Origin: Limisphaerales bacterium
GTDB taxonomy: Bacteria > Verrucomicrobiota > Verrucomicrobiia > Limisphaerales > SXTU01
Reading direction: 5' to 3'
NCBI GenBank assembly: GCA_009773355.1
Contig: WRPG01000051.1
Span: 1 to 37,224, forward strand
Length of the DNA stretch: 37,224 nt
Below the pieces are notes generated by a model. That model saw nothing but the letters and a program-made list of their open reading frames with translations. It ran no database searches and had not been told where the DNA came from. Shown here piece after piece: positions 9,663 to 17,620 of the stretch. Within the stretch, counting starts at the first letter, position 1. The number at the start of each line of letters is the position of its first letter. Both the position numbers and the translations under genes were made by a program.

Positions 9663-10331
9663 GTGTCCGCCCCCGTCCTCCTCGATGAACGCCTGTGGTT
9701 TCCCGACGCGGGCGACGCGGTCAAGCGCGGGCCGCACGCGGGCTTGGTGGCCGTCGGCGGCGACTTGTCCGTGCCGCGCCTGCTGCTGGCGTATCGCAGC
9801 GGGCTGTTCCCGTGGACGGCGGACCCGGCGACGTGGTGGTCGCCGGACCCGCGCGGCATCATCGAACTCGACCAGTTCCATGTTTCCCGCAGCCTCGCGC
9901 GCACGCTGCGGCAGGGCGGGTTTGAGGTGACGTTCAACCGCGCCTTTCGCGAAGTCATCACCGCGTGCGCCAAGACGCGGCGGCCCGGTGGGTGGATTTC
10001 GCCCGAGTTCATCACCGCCTACACCGCGCTGCACGAAGCCGGGCACGCGCACAGCGTCGAGTGCTGGCGGGCAGGGGAACTGGTCGGCGGCGTCTATGGC
10101 GTGGCGGTGGGCGGGCTGTTCGCGGGCGAGTCCATGTTTCACCGCGCAAGCGACGCCTCGAAGGTCGCGCTGTTCCATCTGGTCGGGCGGTTGCGGGAGC
10201 GGGGTTTCACTTTGTTCGACACCCAGATGGTCACGCCGGTGACGCGGCAGCTCGGCGCGACGGAGATTTCCCGGGCGAAGTATCTTCAGCGGCTGGCGGC
10301 GGCCGTGGCGGTTCAGGCCCAGTTTGGGTGA
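9663..10331 (+). CDS. aat: Leucyl/phenylalanyl-tRNA-protein transferase
   Basis: The cytoplasmic enzyme transfers Leu or Phe from aminoacyl-tRNA to N-terminal Arg or Lys of proteins, marking them for ClpS/ClpAP degradation (bacterial N-degron pathway). Recognised motifs in order: [73 protein letters not shown] and FDTQMVTPV. Together these cover the diagnostic transferase core. The length of about 222 residues is normal. There is no ATG in a suitable place; GTG at 9663 is chosen, with TTG at 9651 (226 residues) as an alternative. rpsO follows 76 nt downstream, with a candidate promoter of its own. Confidence 0.93.
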   Translation: MSAPVLLDERLWFPDAGDAVKRGPHAGLVAVGGDLSVPRLLLAYRSGLFPWTADPATWWSPDPRGIIELDQFHVSRSLARTLRQGGFEVTFNRAFREVITACAKTRRPGGWISPEFITAYTALHEAGHAHSVECWRAGELVGGVYGVAVGGLFAGESMFHRASDASKVALFHLVGRLRERGFTLFDTQMVTPVTRQLGATEISRAKYLQRLAAAVAVQAQFG

Positions 10332-10350
10332 ATCTGCCGGGAAATACGGC

Positions 10351-10379
10351 TTTACACCCCCCCTGCAGTCTTCTACGCT
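10351..10379 (+). promoter_or_regulatory. Candidate sigma70-type promoter for rpsO-pnp
   Basis: TTTACA at 10351-10356 is followed after exactly 17 nt by TACGCT at 10374-10379. The -35 matches five of six consensus positions and the -10 three of six, including the first two and the last base. It sits about 30 nt before the rpsO start codon and just after aat, where a promoter is expected. Confidence 0.4.
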
Positions 10380-10407
10380 GCCGCCTTCATTATCGAAAAA
10401 CGAAAGT

Positions 10408-10671
10408 ATGGAAGCACAGACTAAGAAGAAAATCCTCACGGACCACCAGCTCCACGCGAAGGACACCGGTTCCGCCGACGTCCAGATCGCCCTGCTCACC
10501 GAGCGCATCAATCACCTGACCGGCCACCTCCAGGGCAACAACAAGGACCACAGCTCGCGTCGCGGGCTGCTCATCATGGTCAGCCAGCGCCGCCGGTTGC
10601 TCAATTACCTCCAGAAGACGGACAACACCCGTTATCTGGGCATCACCAAGAAGCTCAAGCTCCGCAAGTAA
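10408..10671 (+). CDS. rpsO: 30S ribosomal protein S15
   Basis: An 87-residue protein starting at ATG 10408. It binds the central domain of 16S rRNA and is a primary assembly protein of the small subunit. The family pattern is clear: [40 protein letters not shown], and [19 protein letters not shown]. Length matches the usual 88-89 residues. pnp follows 182 nt downstream in the same direction, the classic rpsO-pnp order of many bacteria. An intercistronic hairpin lies between the two genes. Confidence 0.98.
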   Translation: MEAQTKKKILTDHQLHAKDTGSADVQIALLTERINHLTGHLQGNNKDHSSRRGLLIMVSQRRRLLNYLQKTDNTRYLGITKKLKLRK

Positions 10672-10690
10672 CCGCCGGGCTTTTCACTTT

Positions 10691-10728
10691 CGGAGCCGGG
10701 CGGCCTTTGCGGCGACGCCCGGCTTCGA
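10691..10728 (+). promoter_or_regulatory. rpsO-pnp intercistronic hairpin
   Basis: AGCCGGGCG at 10694-10702 pairs perfectly with CGCCCGGCT at 10716-10724 around a 13-nt loop, 20 nt after the rpsO stop. No T-run follows, so it is not a standard terminator. In E. coli the rpsO-pnp spacer holds an RNase III-cleaved hairpin through which PNPase controls its own mRNA. An equivalent role here is an inference from position. Confidence 0.5.
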
Positions 10729-10853
10729 CACACACCCATCCCGCCGCTAAGAAACCGGCCCGTCACCATGGGGAAATTTCATTCAGCACCCGCGCCGTCG
10801 AGTGCTCACTGAAGTTCCTCCCGGTGCGCGGGCCGAAACACCAGTAAGAAACC

Positions 10854-13463
10854 ATGTCAGTCAAAGTCACCGCCCAAGTCGGAGGGCAAACTCTTTCCAT
10901 TGAGTCCGGCAAAATCGCCAAGCAGGCCGACGGAGCCGTGATGGTCCAGTTCGGCGAGACCATCATCCTCACCGCCGCCGTCGCCGCCGTGAAGGCCAAG
11001 GACGGGCAGGAGTTCTTCCCGCTCACCGTGGACTACCGCGAGAAGGCCGCCGCCTGCGGCAAGTTCCCCGGCAGCTACTTCAAGCGCGAAGGCCGCCCCA
11101 CCGAGAAGGAAATTCTCACCATGCGCCTCACGGACCGGCCCATCCGGCCGCTGTTCCCGAAAGGCTGGTTCAACGAAGTCCAGGTCCAGTCCATCCTCCT
11201 CAGCGCGGATGGTGAGAACGACCCCGACATTCTCAGCATCCTCGGCGCGAGCGCGGCGCTGATGGTCAGCGACATCCCGTTCGCCGGGCCGCTCGGCGCG
11301 GTGCGCGTCGGTCGCGTCGGCGGCGAGTTCGTGGCGAACCCCACGCATTCGCAGATGGCCCAGAGCGATCTCGACCTTGTCTATGTCGGCAACGAAAAAG
11401 ACGTGGTGATGATCGAAGGCGGCGCTGACGAAATCACCGAGGCGGACTTGAACGACGCCCTGCGCTTCGCCCACGAAGCCTGCCAGCCGCTCATCGCCGC
11501 GCAGAAGGAACTCGCCGCCCAGATCGGCAAGAAGAAGCGCGACATCACGCTCATCCTCGTCCCCGACGAAGTCCTCAAGGAAGCCAAGAAACTCGCCGGC
11601 GACCGCATCGCCACCGCGTTGCTCACCCCCGGCAAGCTCGCCCGCGAAGCTGCGTGCAAGGCCATTCAGGACGAGATCGGCGTAAAGCTCGTCGAGAAAT
11701 ACGGCGCGGAGAAAGTGACCAAGTTCACCATCTCCCAGGCCTTCTACTACATCCAGAAGGAAGCCGCCCGCGAGATGATCATGACCACGGGCAAACGTCT
11801 TGATGGTCGTGGCTGCGATGACTTGCGCGCCTTGAGCAGCGAAGTCGGCATGTTGCCCCGCGCCCACGGCTCCGCCGTGTTCTGCCGTGGCGAGACGCAG
11901 GCGATGGCCCTCGCCACCCTCGGCACCACCGAGGACGCGCAGAACTTCGACGCCTGGACCGGCGGCCAGACCAAGAAGCAGTTCCTCCTGCACTACAACT
12001 TCCCGAACTTCTCCGTCGGTGAGACGGGCCGCATCATGGGCCCCGGTCGCCGCGAGATCGGTCACGGCGCGCTCGCCGAGCGTTCGCTGGAGCCGGTGAT
12101 TCCCTTCGCCGACTTCCCCTACGCCATCCGCGTCACCGCCGAGATCATGGAATCCAACGGTTCCACTTCCATGGCCTCCGTCTGCGCCGGCACCCTGGCG
12201 CTCATGGACGCTGGTGTCCCCATCACCCGGCCCGTCGCTGGTATCAGCGTCGGCCTCTGCTCCGAGACCGACGACAACGACGTCATCAGCGATTACCGCC
12301 TCCTCACCGACATCATCGGCTGGGAAGACGCGTTCGGCGACATGGACTGCAAGTTCGCCGGCACCACCAAGGGCATCACCGGCTTCCAGCTCGACCTGAA
12401 GCTCCGCGGCCTCCCGCACAAGATTCTGGCCGAGTCGTTGGAGAAGGCCCGCATCGCGCGCCTCGCCATCCTCGACTCCATGCTCGCGGTCATCCCTGAG
12501 TCGCGCAAGGAGCTGAACAAGTATGCCCCGCGCATCGTGACCGTGAAGATCAACCCCGAGAAGATCGGCGCGCTCATCGGACCTGGCGGCAAGAACATCA
12601 AGCGCCTCGTCGAGGAGTCCGGCTGCGAGATCAACATCGAGGACGACGGCACCGTGCACATCTACTCGATCAGCGAGGACGGCATGAAGATCGCCCGCGA
12701 GTCCATCGAGGGCATGACCGCCGAGGCCGAGATCGGCAAGATCTACAAGGGCCGCGTCGTCACCATCAAGGAGTTCGGCGCGTTCGTGGAATTCCTTCCC
12801 GGCAAGGACGGCCTCGTCCACATCAGCGAGCTGTCCAACAAGCGCGTCAACAACACCGAGGACGTCGTCAAGATGGGCGACGAGATTCACGTCAAGTGCC
12901 TCGGCGTGGACGAGAAGGGCCGTGTGCGCCTTTCCCGCAAGGCCGCGATGGAAGACCGTGGCGAGGCCGTTGCCGGTGAAGGCGACGCTGCTTCGTCCGA
13001 CGCCCCCGCTGAAGCCAACGGCGAAAGCTCCGGTGGCGAGCGCCCCGAGCGCGGCGGCCGTGGCGAACGCGGCGGTCGTGGTGAGCGTGGCGAACGCGGT
13101 GGTCGTGGCGAACGGGGCGGTGAACGCCGTGAAAAACCGGGCCGCAAGGAACCCGCCACCCCCGCCGAGGACGGCAAAATCTATCGCGCCAAGGTCGTTT
13201 CGATTAAGGACTTTGGTTGCTTCGTGGAATACATGCCCGAGTCCGAGGGCCTCGTGCACGTCAGCGAACTCGCCAACTTCCGCGTGAAGCAGGTCGAGGA
13301 CATCGTCAAGACCGGCGACGAAATCTGGGTCAAGTGCATCGGCACCGACGAGCGTGGTCGCGTCCGCTTCTCCCGCAAGGCCGCGATGGAAGAGCGCGAG
13401 AAGGAACAAGGCGGCGGCGAGGCCGCAGCCGCTCCCGCTGCTGAAGAGGCTCCGAAAGCCTAA
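10854..13463 (+). CDS. pnp: Polynucleotide phosphorylase with two S1 domains and an RGG-rich linker
   Basis: An 869-residue 3'-5' phosphorolytic exoribonuclease, expected to be a homotrimer in the RNA degradosome. Two RNase PH domains occupy ~1-545; the second contains [20 protein letters not shown] and [14 protein letters not shown]-like catalytic-core sequence (here [15 protein letters not shown]). The KH domain at ~555-615 has [18 protein letters not shown]1 domain 1 lies at ~626-700 ([20 protein letters not shown]). A linker at ~703-770 is acidic, then rich in RGG/RGE repeats. A second S1 domain follows at ~772-847 ([20 protein letters not shown]). Typical PNPase has about 700 residues and a single S1, so the linker and second S1 are an extension. 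The two S1 copies are clearly related (both end RxSRKAAME), which suggests internal duplication. The tail is Ala/Glu-rich. Start ATG 10854. Confidence 0.97.
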   Translation: MSVKVTAQVGGQTLSIESGKIAKQADGAVMVQFGETIILTAAVAAVKAKDGQEFFPLTVDYREKAAACGKFPGSYFKREGRPTEKEILTMRLTDRPIRPLFPKGWFNEVQVQSILLSADGENDPDILSILGASAALMVSDIPFAGPLGAVRVGRVGGEFVANPTHSQMAQSDLDLVYVGNEKDVVMIEGGADEITEADLNDALRFAHEACQPLIAAQKELAAQIGKKKRDITLILVPDEVLKEAKKLAGDRIATALLTPGKLAREAACKAIQDEIGVKLVEKYGAEKVTKFTISQAFYYIQKEAAREMIMTTGKRLDGRGCDDLRALSSEVGMLPRAHGSAVFCRGETQAMALATLGTTEDAQNFDAWTGGQTKKQFLLHYNFPNFSVGETGRIMGPGRREIGHGALAERSLEPVIPFADFPYAIRVTAEIMESNGSTSMASVCAGTLALMDAGVPITRPVAGISVGLCSETDDNDVISDYRLLTDIIGWEDAFGDMDCKFAGTTKGITGFQLDLKLRGLPHKILAESLEKARIARLAILDSMLAVIPESRKELNKYAPRIVTVKINPEKIGALIGPGGKNIKRLVEESGCEINIEDDGTVHIYSISEDGMKIARESIEGMTAEAEIGKIYKGRVVTIKEFGAFVEFLPGKDGLVHISELSNKRVNNTEDVVKMGDEIHVKCLGVDEKGRVRLSRKAAMEDRGEAVAGEGDAASSDAPAEANGESSGGERPERGGRGERGGRGERGERGGRGERGGERREKPGRKEPATPAEDGKIYRAKVVSIKDFGCFVEYMPESEGLVHVSELANFRVKQVEDIVKTGDEIWVKCIGTDERGRVRFSRKAAMEEREKEQGGGEAAAAPAAEEAPKA

Positions 13464-13482
13464 GCGCAACGCAACTCACTCG

Positions 13483-13518
13483 AACGGCGGACTGGCAACA
13501 GTCCGCCGTTTTTCTTTT
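13483..13518 (+). terminator. Rho-independent terminator of rpsO-pnp
   Basis: AACGGCGGACT (13483-13493) pairs perfectly with AGTCCGCCGTT (13500-13510) around a GGCAAC loop and is followed by TTTCTTTTT. It begins 20 nt after the pnp stop codon, as expected for the operon end. Confidence 0.88.
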
Positions 13519-13531
13519 TGGATACCCATTC

Positions 13532-13829
13532 AACGCAAGGACGCAAAGACGCGAAGACGCAATGCTCAGCCCGAACGCCGGAGTTGAACGGGGTGGCACG
13601 GGCTACCAGCCCGTGCCGGCGGGCCACCGGCCCGACGGAATGACGAGACGGCCACCCTTGACCAGTGATGCCCGAAACAGTTCGGGCACCGTCGTCGTTC
13701 CGAGCGGCTGGTAGCCGCTCGGCACAGGCCGGTGGCCTGTGCTACCCGCCGGCTTGGCCGCTGCCACTTCGGCGTTCGGACTCAGAGGTCTTCCTGCCTT
13801 GCGCCTCCGCGTCTTTGCGACCTTGCGTT
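13532..13829. repeat. ~298-nt imperfect palindromic element
   Basis: The outer arms are 13532-13562 (starting AACGCAAGGACGCAAAGACG) and 13799-13829; they match in inverted orientation at 28 of 31 positions. Inverted similarity continues inward (CCGAACGCC near 13571 against GGCGTTCGG near 13771; GCCGGCGGGCCACCGGCC against parts of 13725-13755). The exact centre is a perfect 8-bp hairpin, TGCCCGAA-ACAG-TTCGGGCA, at 13669-13688. Further small palindromes lie inside (GGGCTACCAGCCC; GAGCGGCTGGTAGCCGCTC). No gene is present. The organisation suits a non-autonomous palindromic interspersed repeat and fills the gap between the pnp terminator and the epimerase gene. Confidence 0.8.
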
Positions 13830-13899
13830 AAACCCGTTCGTCACAAGAGATTCGCTGGCAATCCCCCGCCGCCTTCGCTAAGACTTCGCCCACTTCAAA

Positions 13900-14847
13900 A
13901 TGAAAGCACTTGTTACTGGAGGCGCGGGATTCATCGGCTCACACCTCTGCGAGGCGCTCTGTCGGCGGGGTGCCAAGGTCGTCGTCCTCGACAACCTCAG
14001 CACCGGCAAGCTCCACAACCTCGACTGGAAAAGGCCCGGCGATGAAGTGGAGTTCGCTCAGGGCGAAGTCGCCGACGAGGCGCTCGTGACGAAGCTCGTG
14101 GCCGGCTGCGACTGGGTCTTCCACGAAGCCGCGCAACCCTCCGTCCCGCTCTCCGTTTCCCAGCCCGTGCAGACCAACCGCGACAACCTCGACGCCTCCC
14201 TCGGCCTGCTCGTCGCCGCGCGCGATGCGGGCGTGAAGCGCTTCATGTTCGCCTCCTCTTCCGCCGTCTATGGCGACTCCGAGGCCCCCGTGAAGCACGA
14301 GTCCCACGCCGTCGCGCCCATCTCACCCTACGGCCTCCAGAAGTATGCCGCCGAGCGCTACGGCCAGCTCTTCCACCAGCTCTACGGCTTCGAGGCCATC
14401 AGCTTCCGCTACTTCAACGTCTTCGGCCCGCGCCAGTCCTTCGACTCGCCCTACTCCGGCGTCATCGCGAAGTTCTGCACCCTGATGCTGCAAGGCACGG
14501 CCCCGAAGATTTTTGGCGATGGCCTGCAAACCCGCGACTACGTCTATGTGCAAAACGTCGTGAACGCGAACCTCCTCGCCGCCGAGGGCGACGCGGCCAA
14601 GGTCGCCGGCAAGGTCTTCAACGTCGGCTGCGGCGAGAGCATTGACCTCCTCCAGCTCACCGCCGAGTTGAACCGGCAGACCGGCCAGAGCCTCGCGCCC
14701 GTCCACATGCCCCCGCGCACCGGCGACATCAAGCACTCCGCCGCCGACATCTCCGCCGCGCGCGCCGGCCTGAACTACGTGCCCGAAGTCACCTGGCAGA
14801 AAGGCCTGGAGCACACGCTGGACTTCTACCGCGCGGGGAACAAGTGA
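13900..14847 (+). CDS. NAD-dependent epimerase/dehydratase, probable UDP-sugar 4-epimerase
   Basis: A 315-residue extended short-chain dehydrogenase. The Rossmann motif VTGGAGFIGSHL (Gly7-Gly13) binds NAD; DNLSTG follows the second strand, as in GalE/WbpP-type enzymes. Catalytic residues are visible as SSSAVYGDS and Tyr144-x3-Lys148 in SPYGLQKYAAERY. FRYFNVFGPRQ and the C-terminal IFGDGLQTRDYVYVQN are typical of the UDP-glucose or UDP-N-acetylglucosamine 4-epimerase branch. Substrate specificity cannot be fixed from sequence alone, and no glycan cluster surrounds it. Start ATG 13900, 70 nt after the palindromic element. Confidence 0.92.
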   Translation: MKALVTGGAGFIGSHLCEALCRRGAKVVVLDNLSTGKLHNLDWKRPGDEVEFAQGEVADEALVTKLVAGCDWVFHEAAQPSVPLSVSQPVQTNRDNLDASLGLLVAARDAGVKRFMFASSSAVYGDSEAPVKHESHAVAPISPYGLQKYAAERYGQLFHQLYGFEAISFRYFNVFGPRQSFDSPYSGVIAKFCTLMLQGTAPKIFGDGLQTRDYVYVQNVVNANLLAAEGDAAKVAGKVFNVGCGESIDLLQLTAELNRQTGQSLAPVHMPPRTGDIKHSAADISAARAGLNYVPEVTWQKGLEHTLDFYRAGNK

Positions 14848-15214
14848 CCGGGTGAAACCACGAATGCACACGAATGGACACGAAGCGGCATGGGGAGCGC
14901 GCCCACCCCGGGCGCAGCGAACCGCGCCCTCGCGGTTCGCTCGGGACGCTCGGCAACCCGCATCGTTCGGTTCATTCGGACGCGCCCGAGTTCGGTGCGA
15001 GGGCGCGCCGAACAGCAGCCGGGGCGGCTGCGCCCCCCAATTCCTGCCGCCCCGCTCCGGCTTGCTTGAGCGCGCTGGATTCCAGCGGCTAAACCGGAGC
15101 CGTTGGCGTTTGGGTGCGTTACCTTCTTCGACTTGGCCGGGCAACGCCGCCCCCGGCTGCGGCCAGCAAGACTCAAAGCCAGACTTAATACCGAGTTAGG
15201 CCGCGTCACCCACG
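14848..15214 (+). other. Intergenic region with repeats and hairpins
   Basis: No gene is seen. 14857-14880 (AACCACGAATGCACACGAAT and following) is a diverged copy of the sequence found inverted at 34303-34326. A perfect 10-bp hairpin, GCGAACCGCG-CCCT-CGCGGTTCGC, lies at 14917-14940. The right part, 15087-15201, is rich in inverted repeats and ends in GTTAGGC 13 nt before the next start codon; see the findings for a speculative attC reading. Confidence 0.5.
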
Positions 15215-15469
15215 ATGACATTAACGAGCAAACAGTGGGCATTGGCGAGCGTAGTTTTGACTGCGCTTCTTCTCGCGTTGGCCATGTATGGCGGAGACTA
15301 CCGTTCGCTGGGCACTTTGTTTGCGCCGCTCGGCTTGTGGCTCAGTCTCAAGCGAGAGCCGAAGCAGATGGAAGTTCGTCCAGCGATTCGAGTCCTCGGT
15401 TGGATATTTGTCGCTGTGGCTGCTTTCACAATAGTTGCGTCGGCCGTTGCAATTGTCGGAAGCAAATAG
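15215..15469 (+). CDS. Small two-span membrane protein, unknown
   Basis: An 84-residue protein from ATG 15215. Two hydrophobic helices are evident: ~8-25 (ALASVVLTALLLALAMYG) and ~60-80 (VLGWIFVAVAAFTIVASAVA), separated by a short amphipathic and basic segment (LWLSLKREPKQMEVRP). No family is recognised. Codon use is less GC-biased than in neighbouring genes, with many A/T third positions, which hints at transfer. It lies between a repeat-filled spacer and the diguanylate cyclase gene. A genuine gene is likely from the start, length and coherent hydrophobic pattern, but this is not proven. Confidence 0.6.
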   Translation: MTLTSKQWALASVVLTALLLALAMYGGDYRSLGTLFAPLGLWLSLKREPKQMEVRPAIRVLGWIFVAVAAFTIVASAVAIVGSK

Positions 15470-15545
15470 TGCATGACGACTATGTGGCCCTCCCCTAAAC
15501 CAAGTTTGAACTGATTTATGAGCGAGCCAGTGGTTGAATTTCCCC

Positions 15546-16679
15546 ATGTCTGACTCGACCCAAATCATCCGCCGCGGCCACGGGACGCCCGTCCTCATCG
15601 TCGAGGACATCGCCACCGAGGCGTTCACGCTGCGCAAGGTGCTGGAGCGCGCGGATTATCAGGTGACGCTCGCCACCACCGGCCAGGAGGCGCTCCGGCT
15701 GCTGGCCATGCGCGAGTTCCGCCTCGTCATCACGGACATAGACATGCCCGGCATGGACGGTTACGAGATGTGCCTCGCCATCAAGGACAGCCTCCGCACG
15801 CGCACCATCCCGGTCATCCTGCTCACCACGCTCTCCAGCCCGGCGAACATCCTGCAAGGCCTCAAGTGCAAGGCCGATTACTACCTCACCAAGCCCTACA
15901 CGCCGACGCTGCTGCTCGCCCGCGTGCAGACGTTGCTGGAGCGTCCGCCCACGCCGCCCGACGCCGATGCCGAGCCGTTGCCCGTCGCGCTCGAAGGGCA
16001 GGAACACGTCGTCACGGCGGGCCGGCGGCAGATGGTGAACCTCATCCTCTCCACCTACGAATGCGCCGTGCAGCAGAACCGCGAGCTGATTGCGACGCAG
16101 GCCGAGTTGAACCGCCGCAACGACCAGCTCCGCGAGCAGCAGGAGCAGTTGCGCGTCGCCAACGAGCAGTTGAAGGCGCTCGCCACGACGGACGGCCTCA
16201 CCGGCCTGAAGAACCACCGCACGTTCAAGGAGCGGCTCGCCGAGGAGTTCGAGCGCGCGACGCGCTACCACCTGCCGCTCTCGCTCATGCTGCTGGACGT
16301 GGACCACTTCAAGGCGTTCAACGACACCCACGGCCATCCAGCCGGCGACGAGGTGCTCAAGCGCGTCGCCAAGCACCTGACCGAGAGCACGCGCAGCACG
16401 GACTTCGTGGCGCGCTACGGCGGCGAGGAGTTCGCGGTGCTGCTGCCGTTCACGCACCAGCAGGCCGCGATGGCGCTGGCCGAGCGCACCCGCGCCGCCA
16501 TCGAGCACGCGAAGTGGGACCTGCGCGCCGTCACCGCCAGCTTCGGCGTCGCCACCATCAACGCCGAAACACACACCGGCTCCATGCTGGTTGAGTTCGC
16601 GGACAACGCCCTCTACCGCTCGAAGGAAACCGGGCGCAACCGCGTCACCCACGCCAGCGAACTCGCCAAGAAGCCATGA
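15546..16679 (+). CDS. Response regulator with GGDEF diguanylate cyclase domain (PleD-like)
   Basis: A 377-residue cytoplasmic protein from ATG 15546. The receiver domain (~14-135) shows LIVEDI, phospho-acceptor Asp64 in VITDIDMPGMDGY, and YYLTKPY with the conserved Lys-Pro. A helical, Gln/Glu-rich linker (~165-210: QAELNRRNDQLREQQEQLR) is a likely coiled coil that dimerises two cyclase domains. The GGDEF domain has an intact GGEEF active site at 292-296 and an RxxD product-inhibition site (RSTD) five residues before it. It should make cyclic di-GMP from two GTP in response to phosphorylation. Its stop codon overlaps the start of the next regulator (ATGA), so the two are co-translated. No cognate kinase is adjacent. 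Confidence 0.95.
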   Translation: MSDSTQIIRRGHGTPVLIVEDIATEAFTLRKVLERADYQVTLATTGQEALRLLAMREFRLVITDIDMPGMDGYEMCLAIKDSLRTRTIPVILLTTLSSPANILQGLKCKADYYLTKPYTPTLLLARVQTLLERPPTPPDADAEPLPVALEGQEHVVTAGRRQMVNLILSTYECAVQQNRELIATQAELNRRNDQLREQQEQLRVANEQLKALATTDGLTGLKNHRTFKERLAEEFERATRYHLPLSLMLLDVDHFKAFNDTHGHPAGDEVLKRVAKHLTESTRSTDFVARYGGEEFAVLLPFTHQQAAMALAERTRAAIEHAKWDLRAVTASFGVATINAETHTGSMLVEFADNALYRSKETGRNRVTHASELAKKP

Positions 16680-17425
16680 AAGCCGCCAAAGCCAAACCCG
16701 CCGCGAAGCCCGCGCCTCAGTCCGCCACCGTCGCGCCGCCTCCGCCCGCTGCCAAGGCCAGGACGCGCGTCTTCGTCGCCGACGACCATCCGTTCCTCCG
16801 CGTCGGCCTTTCGCACCTCATCAACAAGGAAGCGGACATGACCGTCTGCGGCGAGGCCGAGACCGTCGCCGGAGTGCGCAGCGGCGTGGAGAAGGAGAAG
16901 CCGGACTTGCTGCTCACCGACCTTTGCCTCGGCGACAGCGACGGTCTCGACCTCATCAAGGGGCTGAAGGCGCAGTTTCCGAACCTTCCCATCCTCGTCC
17001 TCTCGCAGCAGGACGAAACCCTCTTCGCCGAGCGCACCCTGCGCGCCGGCGCGCGCGGCTACATCATGAAGGAGCGCGCCACGCAGGACGTGCTGGAGGG
17101 CATCCGCACGATTCTTGGCGGCGACCTCTACGTCAGCCGCAAGATCGCCGCGCTCGCCATGCGCAAGCTGGTTGAAGGCGGCGCGGATGCGGCATCCTCC
17201 GCCGGCTCCGAGGTGTCCGGCCTCTCCGACCGGGAATTGCAGGTCTTCCGCCTGCTCGGGGCGGGGAAGGGGACCAAGGAAATCGCCGACGCGCTGAAGT
17301 TGAGCCATAAGACCATCGAGACCTACCGCGAGAACATCAAACACAAGCTCAACATCCCGGACGCGACGGCGCTTATCCATCGTGCGACCGAGTGGGTGCA
17401 AGGTCAGGCGAAGCCGGGGAAGTGA
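16676..17425 (+). CDS. NarL/FixJ-family response regulator
   Basis: A 249-residue protein whose ATG overlaps the previous stop (ATGA). An N-terminal Ala/Lys/Pro-rich tail of ~29 residues (MKAAKAKPAAKPAPQ) precedes the receiver domain (~30-150), with VADDHPFLRVGL, phospho-acceptor Asp82 in LLLTDLCLGDSDG, VLSQQDE and GYIMKE. A LuxR-type HTH at ~185-245 reads LSDRELQVFRLLGAGKGTKE, then IADALKLSHKTIETYRENIK. Translational coupling to the REC-GGDEF protein suggests that one signal controls both c-di-GMP synthesis and transcription. The basic low-complexity N-terminus is unusual for the family, and its role is unknown. Confidence 0.93.
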   Translation: MKAAKAKPAAKPAPQSATVAPPPPAAKARTRVFVADDHPFLRVGLSHLINKEADMTVCGEAETVAGVRSGVEKEKPDLLLTDLCLGDSDGLDLIKGLKAQFPNLPILVLSQQDETLFAERTLRAGARGYIMKERATQDVLEGIRTILGGDLYVSRKIAALAMRKLVEGGADAASSAGSEVSGLSDRELQVFRLLGAGKGTKEIADALKLSHKTIETYRENIKHKLNIPDATALIHRATEWVQGQAKPGK

Positions 17426-17431
17426 TGTTTG

Positions 17432-17585
17432 CCTTCTCCCTTCGCAAAGCGAGGGGAGAAGGTGGCCGACTCGTCCGCCGTAGCCTTGGCGAAGGCGGAA
17501 GGCCGGATGAGGGGTGAGGCCGCCAACGCCAACGAGAGAAACCCCTCACCCCGGCCCTCTCCCCTTGCTCCGCAAAGGGAGAGGG
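17432..17585. repeat. Nested palindromic repeat at a convergent gene junction
   Basis: Three inverted pairs lie between two convergent genes. CCTTCTCCC at 17432 pairs with GGGAGAAGG at 17454-17462. GGGGTGAGG at 17511-17519 pairs with CCTCACCCC at 17544-17552. CCCTCTCCC at 17555-17563 pairs with GGGAGAGGG at 17577-17585. The middle part (GCCTTGGCGAAGGCGGA) is also self-complementary. The CCTCACCCCGGCCCTCTCCC type of sequence is a common interspersed repeat in many bacterial genomes. It may act as a bidirectional transcription barrier here; there is no clear T-run. Confidence 0.65.
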
Positions 17586-17620
17586 AGTTGTCCATCGAGG
17601 TAAGCGAGCACGTCGGCTTC

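Noticed and set aside
10857-13469. 870-codon open frame on the minus strand opposite pnp
   Set aside because: It mirrors the codon structure of pnp exactly, has a Leu/Ala/Asp-biased low-complexity translation without domains, and is a known effect of GC-rich antisense frames.
17426-17620. CRISPR-like or IS-end interpretation of the nested repeats
   Set aside because: There are no regularly spaced direct repeats with unique spacers and no transposase; the pattern is nested inverted repeats.
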